Positions 49,973 to 58,639 of a stretch of DNA of 64,000 nt are shown in pieces. Under the pieces are notes generated by a model. The model saw only the letters and a list, made by a program, of their open reading frames with translations. It made no database searches and was not told the origin of the DNA. Position 1 is the first letter of the stretch. Each line of letters starts with the position of its first letter. The stretch is from contig CAVXVZ010000009.1 in assembly GCA_963765375.1 (NCBI GenBank), positions 248,001 to 312,000 on the forward strand. Direction: 5' to 3'. The position numbers were made by a program, and so were the translations under genes. The stretch is from Roseiarcus sp963765375 (GTDB taxonomy: Bacteria; Pseudomonadota; Alphaproteobacteria; Rhizobiales; Beijerinckiaceae).

Positions 49973-51196
49973 ATGCGTGACTTTCGGCCGTGGACTCGAA
50001 TCGGCGCGCGGGCTGCTCGCGCCGCGTTCGTTGGCGCGGCGGCGATCGCGCTCGCGGCCTGCGGCTCCAAGAACGCCTATGTGCCGCCGCCGCCGCCCAA
50101 GGTGATCGTGGCCCAGCCGCTCCAGCAGCCGGTGACATTGTACCTCGAATTGACGGGCAACACGGCGCCGTACAACTCCGTCGATCTGGTCGCCCGCGTC
50201 CAGGGCTTTCTGGAATCGATCAATTACGCCGACGGCGCCGTGGTGACAAAAGGAACGCAGCTTTTCGGCATCGAGCGCGACATCTATCAGCAGCAACTCG
50301 ATCAGGCGAAGGCGACCCTTGCGTCCGATCTAGCGGCCGAGGACTACAACCGCTCGGAATATCAGCGCCAGGCTGCGCTCGGTAAAAACGATTTCGCCAG
50401 CCAGGCGACTGTCCAGGAGTGGAAGTCCAAGCTCGACCAGTCCTCCGCCTCGGTGCTCAATGCGAAAGCGGCGATCGAACTCGCCAACATCAACCTCGGC
50501 TATACAAGCGTGCTGGCGCCGTTCGACGGCGTCGTCACCAATCACCTCGTCGATCTCGGCGCCCTGGTCGGCTTTTCCGGGCCGACCAAGCTTGCAACCA
50601 TCATCCAGGCTGTGCCGCTCTACGTCTATTTCACAATGAGCGAGCCGCAGATTTTGGCCATTCAGCGGAACCTCGCCCAGTACGGAACGAGCTTGCGCAC
50701 GTCAAACCTGTCAGACGTCCCGGTCGAGATCGGGCTCGATGGCGAAGACGGTTATCCGCACAAAGGTCATCTCGACTACGCCTCGCCCCAGGTCGACTTT
50801 GCCACCGGCACGCTGACGGCGCGCGCGCTATTCGAGAACAAGGATCGCGCGCTGCTGCCGGGCCTGTTCGTGCGGGTGCGGACGCCGGTCTCGCACCAGG
50901 ACAAAGCGCTGCTGGTCAGGGCGGAGTCGATCGGAACGAGCCAGGAAGGGAGTTATGTGCTGGTCGTCAACGCGGACAATGTTGTCGAGCGCAGGGTTGT
51001 GAAGACCGGAGTGCGGCAGGGCCAGTTCCGGATCATAGAATCCGAACTCGACCCTGGTGACTGGGTGGTGACCGAAGGCACTCAGCGCGCCTTTCCGGGG
51101 GCCAAGGTCAATCCGCAGCGAACCTCGTTGGCGCCGCCCGCGGCCGAGCCGGCAAGCTCCGGCAAGGCGAGCGCCGCCGATCCGGCGGCGAAATGA
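49973..51196 (+). CDS. RND efflux periplasmic adaptor (MFP)
   Basis: A 407-residue lipoprotein adaptor. The signal ends with lipobox ALAAC (AIALAACGSKNAYVPPPPPK). It has a biotin-lipoyl-type hairpin (LYLELTGNTAPYNSVDLVAR, VQGFLESINYADGAVVTKGT), a coiled-coil arm (YNRSEYQRQAALGKNDFASQ), and IVRTPVS-type strands near PGLFVRVRTPVS. This is the AcrA/MexE family. It precedes the RND pump by 19 bp, so both are one operon. No outer-membrane factor gene follows. The start is ATG 49973; TTG 49964 is an alternative. Confidence 0.92.
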   Translation: MRDFRPWTRIGARAARAAFVGAAAIALAACGSKNAYVPPPPPKVIVAQPLQQPVTLYLELTGNTAPYNSVDLVARVQGFLESINYADGAVVTKGTQLFGIERDIYQQQLDQAKATLASDLAAEDYNRSEYQRQAALGKNDFASQATVQEWKSKLDQSSASVLNAKAAIELANINLGYTSVLAPFDGVVTNHLVDLGALVGFSGPTKLATIIQAVPLYVYFTMSEPQILAIQRNLAQYGTSLRTSNLSDVPVEIGLDGEDGYPHKGHLDYASPQVDFATGTLTARALFENKDRALLPGLFVRVRTPVSHQDKALLVRAESIGTSQEGSYVLVVNADNVVERRVVKTGVRQGQFRIIESELDPGDWVVTEGTQRAFPGAKVNPQRTSLAPPAAEPASSGKASAADPAAK

Positions 51197-51215
51197 ACCC
51201 TCGGGGCGGGCGGGC

Positions 51216-54200
51216 ATGATTTCGCGCTTCTTCATCGACAGGCCGGTGCTCGCCAATGTGCTGGCGTTGTTCTTTGTCCTGATCGGCCTGGTCGCCCTCA
51301 TCCAATTGCCGACCTCGCAATATCCCAACGTCGTTCCCCCGACCGTGCAGGTGACGACGCGCTACCCTGGCGCGAGCGCCAGGACGCTGGTCGACACCGT
51401 CGCCCTGCCGCTTGAGCAGAATGTCAACGGTGTCGAGAACATGCTCTACATGCAATCGACGAGCGCGGACGACGGCACTTACACCCTGGTCGTCACCTTC
51501 GCGATCGGCACGGATCCCGACGAGGACGAGATCCTGGTCCAGAACCGTGTCTCGGCCGCCATTTCCTCGCTCCCGCTTGAAGTGCAGGTCCAGGGCGTGA
51601 CGACGAAGAAGAAGTCGACCTCGATTCTCGAATATGTCGGCCTCACCTCGCCCGACGGCCGCTTCGACAGCCTGTTCCTGGCGAACTACGCCGTCATCAA
51701 TGTGGTGAACGAGCTTGAGCGCCTCCCCGGCGTCGGCGACGTGTCGGTGATCGGCGCCGGGCAATATGCGATGCGCATATGGATGAATCCGGACCTGCTT
51801 CAGGCGCGTGGCTTGACGCCGCAGGACGTCATCAACGTCATCCAACAGCAGAGCCAGGAAGTCGCCGCCGGCCAAGTCGGAGCTCCGCCGGCGCCGAAAG
51901 GCCAGGATTTTCAGTACACGTTGAACCTCAAGGGCCGCCTTGACGATCCCGCCGAGTTCGAGAACATCATCGTCAAGGTCAATTCCGCAAATGGCGGACG
52001 CATCACCCAAATCCGCGACATCGGCCACGCCGAGCTCGGCGCCCAAACCTACAGCGAAGCGTTCAATTACGACGGCCGGCCGGCTGCTGGGATCGGCATC
52101 TCCCTCTTGCCGGGCGCCAACGCAATCGACGCCGCCAACAAGGTGAAGGCGAAAATGGACGAGCTCGCCAAGAGCTTCCCCGAAGGCCTCACATACGTCA
52201 CGCCCTACGACACGACGAAATTCGTCAGGGCCGCAATCCGCGAAGTTTACAAGACGCTGTTCGAGGCCCTCGTTCTGGTGCTCATCGTCATTCTGGTGTT
52301 CCTCCAGGATTGGCGCGCCATGCTGGTGCCGGCCACAACTGTGCCGGTGACCATCATCGGCGCCTTCGCCGCAATGGCCGCGCTGGGATTTTCGATAAAT
52401 CTCCCAACCCTGTTCGCGCTCATCCTTGCGATCGGCATCGTCGTCGACGACGCGATCGTCATTGTCGAGGGCGTCTCGCGCTATGTCGAGCAAGGCATCC
52501 CCGGCCGTGAGGCCGCCGGCAAGGCGATGGACGATCTGACCGGTCCGGTCATCGGCATCACCCTGGTCCTGATGTCGGTTTTCGTGCCCGCCGCTTTTCT
52601 GCCGGGGCTGACCGGTCAGATCTACCGGCAATTCGCCCTGGTCATCGCGGCGACCGCCTTCATCAGCGCCATCAACGCGATGACCTTGAAGCCCACGCAA
52701 AGCGCGTTGTGGCTCAGGCCGCCAAAGCCGAACGCGCGGCACAATTTCTTTGTCCGCGGCTTCAATGCCGTCTACGGCGCCGCGGAGCGCGGCTATTCGA
52801 GGCTCATGGGCGCGATGACCCGCCGGAGCGTGGCAATGGTGGTGCTCGCGCTTTTTCTTGTCGCCGGCGCGATCTGGGGACTGACCCGGGTGCCGACCGG
52901 GTTCCTCCCGACCGAGGACCAGGGCTACCTGATCATCGTCGCACAGCTGCCCGACGGCGCCTCGAAGGAGCGCACGGATGCGGTGATGGACAAGATTTCA
53001 AAGATTGCCCAGGCTGTCCCCGGCGTCGATCATGTGGTCACCGTCAGCGGCATCTCGATCTTCGACAATCTGGCGAGCCTCGCCAACGCGGGTGTTGGCT
53101 TTGTCATCCTCAAGGACTGGGACGCCCGCCTGAAAGAGGCGGGACAGGACGCCCGCTCGATCGCCCAGAACCTGAACGGCGGCCTGCAAGCCATACCGGA
53201 AGCCATCACCTTCGCGGTCCCCCCGCCGCCGATCCAGGGCATCGGCAACGTCGGCGGCTTCACCATGCAGGTCGAAATCAAGAACGGCGATTTCGACTAC
53301 GCGCTGTTGCAGAGCCTGACGAGCACCGTGGTCAACGACGCGAACGCGCAGTCCGCTCTGCAAAGGGTCGCGACCACCTACCGGGCAGGCGCGCCGCAGT
53401 TCACGGTCGTCGTCGACCGGATCAAGGCCGAGACCCTCGGCATCACGGTCGGACAGGTGTTCTCCGTCCTTTCGGGCTATGTCGGATCGAACTACGTCGC
53501 CCAGTTCAACAAATTTGGCCACGTTTTCCAGATCTATACCCAGGCCGAGGCCAAGTATCGCGACACCGCCGAGGACATCCGCAACCTGAAGGTCAAAGCC
53601 GGCGACGGAACCATGACGCCGATCGGCACCGTGGTCGAGGTCAGCGAAGTCCAAGGTCCTCCCCTTATCAGTCTCTACAATCTCTATCCGTCGTCGACGA
53701 TCATCGGTGGCTCGGCGCCCGGTTTCAGTTCCGGCCAGGCGCTCGACATCATGGACCAGATCGGCGCCCAGGCGCTGCCGAAGGGGACCGGTTACGAATG
53801 GACTGCGATGTCCTACCAGGAGAAAGAGGTCGGCTCGCAGATTTACTTCGTCTTCGGTCTGGCGCTGCTGTTCGTCTATTTCGTCCTGGCGGGGCAGTAC
53901 GAGAGCTGGATCCTGCCGTTCGCGGTGCTACTGGCGGTGCCACTGGCCCTCTGGGGGACAGTCGGCGCCCTCACCTATTTCGGCGCTACTAACGTCGCCG
54001 CCAGCCAGAGCGGCGTCGCCTCGGTCAATCTCTACACCCAGATCGGCCTCATCCTCCTGATCGCGCTCGGAGCCAAGAACGCGATCCTCATCGTCGAATA
54101 CGCCCGCCAGCGGCGAGCCGAAGGCATGGACGTCGTCAAAGCGGCGGTTGAGGGAGCGCGGCTGAGGTTCCGACCTATCATCATGACTTCTTTCGCCTTC

Positions 54201-54437
54201 ATCCTGGGCGTCCTGCCGCTGGTCCTCGCCACCGGCGCAGGCGCCTCGGCGCGCCAGTCGATCGGGATCGCGGTCTTCTTCGGCATGATGTCCTCGACCT
54301 GCCTCACGGTGGTGTTCGTTCCCTCGTTCTATGTGGTGATGCAGAACCTCGAGGAGCGCCGAAAGCGCAAGCCCGCGGCGCAGACGCCGGGCCCGCTCGC
54401 TCAGCCGAAAGACGCCGCCGGCTCGTCGGCCGCCTGA
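51216..54437 (+). CDS. RND efflux transporter permease (HAE1 family)
   Basis: A 1073-residue AcrB/MexF-like pump. MISRFFIDRPVLANVLALFF starts TM1; the proton-relay region is AIGIVVDDAIVIVEGVSRYV in TM4. Periplasmic loops include PTVQVTTRYPGASARTLVDT and SADDGTYTLVVTFAIGTDPD; the TM10-11 region is VSLLPGANAIDAANKVKAKM and, near the end, ALGAKNAILIVEYARQRRAE. It exports hydrophobic or amphiphilic compounds with proton antiport, together with the adaptor. Substrates are not predictable. No outer-membrane channel gene is adjacent. Confidence 0.93.
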   Translation: MISRFFIDRPVLANVLALFFVLIGLVALIQLPTSQYPNVVPPTVQVTTRYPGASARTLVDTVALPLEQNVNGVENMLYMQSTSADDGTYTLVVTFAIGTDPDEDEILVQNRVSAAISSLPLEVQVQGVTTKKKSTSILEYVGLTSPDGRFDSLFLANYAVINVVNELERLPGVGDVSVIGAGQYAMRIWMNPDLLQARGLTPQDVINVIQQQSQEVAAGQVGAPPAPKGQDFQYTLNLKGRLDDPAEFENIIVKVNSANGGRITQIRDIGHAELGAQTYSEAFNYDGRPAAGIGISLLPGANAIDAANKVKAKMDELAKSFPEGLTYVTPYDTTKFVRAAIREVYKTLFEALVLVLIVILVFLQDWRAMLVPATTVPVTIIGAFAAMAALGFSINLPTLFALILAIGIVVDDAIVIVEGVSRYVEQGIPGREAAGKAMDDLTGPVIGITLVLMSVFVPAAFLPGLTGQIYRQFALVIAATAFISAINAMTLKPTQSALWLRPPKPNARHNFFVRGFNAVYGAAERGYSRLMGAMTRRSVAMVVLALFLVAGAIWGLTRVPTGFLPTEDQGYLIIVAQLPDGASKERTDAVMDKISKIAQAVPGVDHVVTVSGISIFDNLASLANAGVGFVILKDWDARLKEAGQDARSIAQNLNGGLQAIPEAITFAVPPPPIQGIGNVGGFTMQVEIKNGDFDYALLQSLTSTVVNDANAQSALQRVATTYRAGAPQFTVVVDRIKAETLGITVGQVFSVLSGYVGSNYVAQFNKFGHVFQIYTQAEAKYRDTAEDIRNLKVKAGDGTMTPIGTVVEVSEVQGPPLISLYNLYPSSTIIGGSAPGFSSGQALDIMDQIGAQALPKGTGYEWTAMSYQEKEVGSQIYFVFGLALLFVYFVLAGQYESWILPFAVLLAVPLALWGTVGALTYFGATNVAASQSGVASVNLYTQIGLILLIALGAKNAILIVEYARQRRAEGMDVVKAAVEGARLRFRPIIMTSFAFILGVLPLVLATGAGASARQSIGIAVFFGMMSSTCLTVVFVPSFYVVMQNLEERRKRKPAAQTPGPLAQPKDAAGSSAA

Positions 54438-54535
54438 CGATCGCGCCCCTTCCGGCCTTTGCTGGACGCGCGCGATTATGCGAGCATCTGGCGCCACGCG
54501 CGCCTGCGAGATGCGCCTTTGGGGAGGGAATCGTC

Positions 54536-55579
54536 ATGAGGCTTCGAGGCGCGTGCTTGGCAATGATCGCATCTTCAGCGCTGTCAACCGCCGCCTTCGG
54601 GCAGGCGCCGAGATTGGTCATGTCCGAGCTGATGATCCCGTCGTCCGACCCGGGCGTCGAACTCTATGTGCGCAACAAGCACGCGCTGGACATGACGTCC
54701 TTTTCCGCCGACAGGACGCTGCTCTTCATCCACGGCGCCACCTATCCGGCGGAAACCAGTTTCGATCTGCCGATCGAAGGCGCTTCGATGATGGACCTCT
54801 TTGCCCAAAACGGCTTCGACGTCTATCTGGTCGACGTGCGGTCTTACGGACGATCGACCCGCCCGCCGGAAATGGATGAGCCGCCGGAGGCCAACAAGCC
54901 GATCGCAACCTCAGATGAGGCCGGCCGCGATCTCGGGGCGGCGATCGATTACATCCTGGCTCGACGCGGGATTCCGAAACTCGATCTCATGGGCTGGTCG
55001 TGGGGCACGTCGATCGCCGGCAATTACACCGCACAGCACAATGACAAGATCAACCGGCTTGTTCTCTACGCGCCGATGTGGACGTTTCAGCCCACCGCCC
55101 CGCCGCCGGCCGCTGCGCTGCCCGCGTACCGCATGGTCACAAAGGATTCCGCCCAAGCGCGTTGGCTGAAAGGCGTCCCCGAGGACAAGCAGGCGACATT
55201 GATCCCGCCCGGCGTGTTCGACCAATGGTGGAACGCCACCATCGCGACCGATCCCGTAGGCAGCAAGATGGAGCCGCAAAAGCTTCGCGCAGGCGAGGGC
55301 GTGATAGCGGAGGTCGCCAACTACTGGATGGCGGGCAAGCCGTATTATGATCCGGGCAAGATCACCGCGCCGACCCTCCTCATCCACGCGGAATGGGACG
55401 CCGACCTCCCAAGCTACATGGCGGAGGCCTATTTCGCCAAGCTGACCAGCGCGCCCTACAAGCGCTTCGCAGAGCTTGGCGAAGGCACGCATACGGTGAT
55501 GCTGGAAAAGAACCGAATGCAGTTTTTCCACGAAATCCTCGGTTTCCTGACCGAGTCGGACGCCACGGCGTTGAAGTAG
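54536..55579 (+). CDS. Secreted alpha/beta-hydrolase
   Basis: A 347-residue protein with a signal peptide (MRLRGACLAMIASSALSTAA). The alpha/beta-hydrolase order is seen: oxyanion motif FIHGATYPAETS, nucleophile elbow LMGWSWGTSIAGNYTAQH (Ser in G-W-S-W-G), a catalytic acid in LIHAEWDADLPSYMAEAYFA and His in ELGEGTHTVMLEKNRMQ. The enzyme is periplasmic or secreted. The substrate is unknown; such enzymes range from esterases to lactonases. It lies 98 bp after the RND pump on the same strand but the gap suggests its own promoter. Confidence 0.85.
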   Translation: MRLRGACLAMIASSALSTAAFGQAPRLVMSELMIPSSDPGVELYVRNKHALDMTSFSADRTLLFIHGATYPAETSFDLPIEGASMMDLFAQNGFDVYLVDVRSYGRSTRPPEMDEPPEANKPIATSDEAGRDLGAAIDYILARRGIPKLDLMGWSWGTSIAGNYTAQHNDKINRLVLYAPMWTFQPTAPPPAAALPAYRMVTKDSAQARWLKGVPEDKQATLIPPGVFDQWWNATIATDPVGSKMEPQKLRAGEGVIAEVANYWMAGKPYYDPGKITAPTLLIHAEWDADLPSYMAEAYFAKLTSAPYKRFAELGEGTHTVMLEKNRMQFFHEILGFLTESDATALK

Positions 55580-55769
55580 CTTGGTTTGCCGTCCTCCCGC
55601 CTGTAAACTGCGTTACCGCGAAGTTGGTTTTTCGCGGGCGCGGGGCAGACGGAGAATTCGATTCTGAATCCGCGGGAGTGGTAGCAGAGGGCGCCGCCGG
55701 CGTGCTAGGGCGGCGCAAGCAGCCGTTTCCGTTCGCCTTGGGCGGCGCGGCGACGCCATAAGGAGCCTT

Positions 55770-55988
55770 ATGTCGAAAGAAGAACTGCTTGAATTCCCGG
55801 GATTCGTCGTCGAGCTGCTGCCCAACGCGACCTTTCGCGTCAAACTCGAGAACGACCACGAAATTATCGCTCACACCGCGGGCAAGATGCGCAAGAACCG
55901 CATCCGCGTGCTGGCAGGCGACAAGGTGCTCGTGGAGATGACGCCCTACGATCTGAGCAAGGGGCGCATTACCTACCGTTTCAAATAA
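55770..55988 (+). CDS. infA: Translation initiation factor IF-1
   Basis: 72 residues: MSKEELLEFPGFVVELLPNA, TFRVKLENDHEIIAHTAGKM and RKNRIRVLAGDKVLVEMTPY, DLSKGRITYRFK, the S1-like fold of IF-1. It occupies the A site during initiation. AAGGAGCC precedes the ATG. The following maf and yacG on the same strand are the standard alphaproteobacterial order. Confidence 0.95.
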   Translation: MSKEELLEFPGFVVELLPNATFRVKLENDHEIIAHTAGKMRKNRIRVLAGDKVLVEMTPYDLSKGRITYRFK

Positions 55989-56012
55989 GCCCGGCCAGTG
56001 GGCGTCGCGACC

Positions 56013-56645
56013 ATGGCCTCGACCACCCCGCGCCTCGTGCTCGCCTCGGCTTCGCCGCGCCGGCTGGCGCTTCTGGCCCAGATCGGCGTCAAACCTGAAT
56101 CGATCCTCCCGTCCGAGATCGATGAGGCGCCGCGCCGCGGCGAGACTCCGCGCGCGCTCGCCGAACGGCTGGCCATGGATAAGGCGTCCGTCGCGGCGGC
56201 AACGGCGTCGAAGCCGGGCGATCTCTCGCCGCGCCTCACGCTCGCCGCGGATACGGTGGTGTGCGTCGGCCGGCGGATCTTGCCGAAATGCGCGACGCTT
56301 GACGAAGCGGAGGCGTGCCTCAATCTTCTGTCAGGCCGCGGCCATCGCGTCTATACCGGCCTCGCCCTCATCGCGGCAGGCGGCGCGGCGCGGCGGCGGC
56401 TGGTCGAGACCCGTGTCAGGTTCAAACGCTTGTCGCGCGGCGAGATCGAGGCTTATCTTGCGAGCGGCGAGTGGCGCGGCAAGGCGGGCGGCTATGCGAT
56501 CCAGGGCCTCGCCGCCACGTTCGTCGAACGGCTGGTCGGCTCATATTCCAATGTCGTCGGCCTGCCGCTCGCCGAGACCGCGGCGCTGCTCGCCGGCCAA
56601 GGCTATCATGTCCACCGGAGCTGGGACGCGAGCCTCGTTCGATGA
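56013..56645 (+). CDS. Maf-like nucleoside triphosphate pyrophosphatase
   Basis: 210 residues with the Maf signature STTPRLVLASASPRRLALLA, LTLAADTVVCVGRRILPKCA and the acidic metal-binding parts SYSNVVGLPLAETAALL. It hydrolyses modified or non-canonical nucleoside triphosphates (house-cleaning). An alternative GTG start at 55998 is possible; the ATG fits the family better. The stop overlaps yacG by ATGA, implying coupled translation. Confidence 0.9.
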   Translation: MASTTPRLVLASASPRRLALLAQIGVKPESILPSEIDEAPRRGETPRALAERLAMDKASVAAATASKPGDLSPRLTLAADTVVCVGRRILPKCATLDEAEACLNLLSGRGHRVYTGLALIAAGGAARRRLVETRVRFKRLSRGEIEAYLASGEWRGKAGGYAIQGLAATFVERLVGSYSNVVGLPLAETAALLAGQGYHVHRSWDASLVR

Positions 56646-56842
56646 CCCCCGACGACAGCAGACACCCCGCCGACCGGACGAACGAGCGGCCCTGCCCGGT
56701 CTGCGGCAAATCCCGCAGCGAGCGTTACGACCCATTCTGCTCCAAGCGCTGCGCCGACGTCGACCTCCATCGCTGGCTCAAAGGGATCTACGTCATCCCA
56801 GGCGCGAGCGCGCCGCGGGAGCCGGAAGACGGGGACGAGTGA
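56642..56842 (+). CDS. yacG: DNA gyrase inhibitor YacG-like zinc protein
   Basis: 66 residues with the four-Cys zinc site: RPCPVCGKSRSERYDPFCSK and RCADVDLHRWLKGIYVIPGA. YacG binds gyrase subunit B in E. coli and limits its activity. The ATG at 56642 overlaps the maf stop by ATGA. Downstream, 80 bp separate it from the sulfite dehydrogenase. Confidence 0.9.
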   Translation: MTPDDSRHPADRTNERPCPVCGKSRSERYDPFCSKRCADVDLHRWLKGIYVIPGASAPREPEDGDE

Positions 56843-56922
56843 CGACCGCAACCGGTGTCTCGCGGCAATGGTTTGAACTTGTTGGGCGCATCGGAATCGC
56901 GCAGATTGTCTGACAGTCGAAC

Positions 56923-58155
56923 ATGGGACTGGCGAAGCTCATGATAAACCGGCGGGAAACGCTGAAGTCCATGGTCGCGGCGGGGATTGGCGCGGCCGGC
57001 GCCGGCAAGGCCTCGCTCGCTGCGAGGGCGAGCGACATCGTCACGCTTCCGTTCGCCAACGGCGAGCGCCCGTTGGCGACCTATCCGGGCAAGCGCCCGC
57101 TGATCCGCCTGACGACACGGCCGCCGCAGCTCGAAACGCCGTTCAGCGTGTTCGACGAGGGGATCATCACGCCGAACGACGCGTTTTTCGTGCGCTATCA
57201 TCTTGCCGATATTCCGCTGAAGATCGATCCGGACGCTTTCCGGGTGACCCTTCAAGGCAAGGTCGAGACTCCTCTGTCGCTGTCGGTCGCGGACCTGAAA
57301 ACCGGGTTCGAGCCGCTCGAGATCACCGCGGTCAATCAATGCGCCGGCAACAGCCGCGGTTTTTTCGAGCCCCGCGTCGCCGGTGGCCAGCTCGCCAACG
57401 GCGCGATGGGCAACGCGCGCTGGAAGGGCGCGCCCTTGAAGGCCGTCCTGGCCAAGGCGGGCGTGCAGGCGGGCGCGGTCCAGGTTTCCTTCCAGGGGCT
57501 TGATCGGCCGGTGCTTCCCCAGACCCCTGCATTCATGAAGGCGCTCGAGCTCGACCACGCGCTCGACGGCGAAGTGATGATCGCCTACGCGATGAACGAC
57601 GAGGACCTGCCCTGGCTGAATGGTTTTCCGGTTCGGCTGGTCGTTCCCGGCTACTACGGGACCTATTGGGTCAAGCATCTGAGCACAATCAACGTCCTCG
57701 ACGCTCCGCTCGACAGCTTTTGGATGAAAACGGCCTATCGCATTCCGAATAACGCCTGCGCCTGCACCCCGCCCGGCAAGCCGCCCGCGTCCACCGTGCC
57801 GATTGGCCGTTTCAACGTCCGCTCCTTCCTCACCAATCTCGCCGATGGCGCGACGGTTCCGGCCGATAAGGACGTGGGTCTGCGCGGCATCGCTTTTGAC
57901 GGCGGACAAGGGATTTCCGACGTCGTGGTCTCCGCCAACGGCGGAAAAACCTGGGCCGAAGCGGCGCTCGGCGACGACCTCGGCCCATACTCGTTCCGCG
58001 AATGGAAAGTCAGTCTCAAGCTGGCGCCGGGCAAATATCGCCTGATGTTTCGTGCGACCAATCGCGCTGGCCAGTCGCAGCCGCTCGAACCGCTATGGAA
58101 CCCGGCCGGCTACATGCGCAACGTCGTTGAAGCGACCAACGTGATCGCGGCGTGA
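56923..58155 (+). CDS. Sulfite dehydrogenase molybdopterin subunit (SorA-like)
   Basis: A 410-residue member of the sulfite oxidase family. The start is a likely Tat signal (MINRRETLKSMVAAGIG at the ATG 56941). The Mo ligand is the Cys in ITAVNQCAGNSRGFFEPRVA (Cys140 from 56923). SVFDEGIITPNDAFFVRYHL and the dimer-domain end YRLMFRATNRAGQSQPLEPL are also present. It oxidises sulfite to sulfate in the periplasm, passing electrons to the c-type cytochrome encoded next. Moa genes at 43.1-43.9 kb supply molybdopterin, though not adjacent. The stop overlaps the next gene's upstream region. Confidence 0.85.
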   Translation: MGLAKLMINRRETLKSMVAAGIGAAGAGKASLAARASDIVTLPFANGERPLATYPGKRPLIRLTTRPPQLETPFSVFDEGIITPNDAFFVRYHLADIPLKIDPDAFRVTLQGKVETPLSLSVADLKTGFEPLEITAVNQCAGNSRGFFEPRVAGGQLANGAMGNARWKGAPLKAVLAKAGVQAGAVQVSFQGLDRPVLPQTPAFMKALELDHALDGEVMIAYAMNDEDLPWLNGFPVRLVVPGYYGTYWVKHLSTINVLDAPLDSFWMKTAYRIPNNACACTPPGKPPASTVPIGRFNVRSFLTNLADGATVPADKDVGLRGIAFDGGQGISDVVVSANGGKTWAEAALGDDLGPYSFREWKVSLKLAPGKYRLMFRATNRAGQSQPLEPLWNPAGYMRNVVEATNVIAA

Positions 58156-58166
58156 GGCGACGGCCG

Positions 58167-58466
58167 ATGAACCGCTTTGCGATCACTCCCTTCCTCTTGC
58201 TCCTCAGCCTCGCTTCGGCGGCCATCGCCGCCCCGCTCGTCTATCAGCTGCCCGACGAGACGGCCGGCCTCAAGCCAGGCCCGGGCGTTGAAACCGCGGT
58301 CGTCTGCCAGGCCTGCCATTCCGCCGATTACATCGCGACCCAGCCGCCCAAGGAGGGCAAGGCCTTCTGGCAGGCCGAGGTGCAGAAGATGATCAAGGTC
58401 TACAAAGCGCCGATCGCGGAAAGCGACGCCGCCATCATCGTGGACTATCTGGCGGCGACATACTGA
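58167..58466 (+). CDS. Small c-type cytochrome (SorB-like)
   Basis: 99 residues with a signal peptide (NRFAITPFLLLLSLASAAIA) and a single heme site C-Q-A-C-H (residues 47-51), in ETAVVCQACHSADYIATQPP. The heme-binding cytochrome c body follows to residue about 99, with no clear distal Met region that I could mark confidently. It accepts electrons from the SorA-like subunit, 11 bp upstream. Start is ATG 58167; a GTG at 58152 would overlap the sorA stop. Confidence 0.85.
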   Translation: MNRFAITPFLLLLSLASAAIAAPLVYQLPDETAGLKPGPGVETAVVCQACHSADYIATQPPKEGKAFWQAEVQKMIKVYKAPIAESDAAIIVDYLAATY

Positions 58467-58639
58467 TCCGGCTGCTTCCCTCTTGCGGAGAAACCTGAAG
58501 CGCCCCCGGGCGCCTATACGGGCGAGGCCCCTGCCCACGCCTTCTCTGGCAGCAGCAAATAGAGTTGTTGTTTGGCGCAAATCGATCGAAAGGTTGCCGG
58601 GCTGCGCTGTTGACTGTTTTCTCAGGGACGCGCAATTAG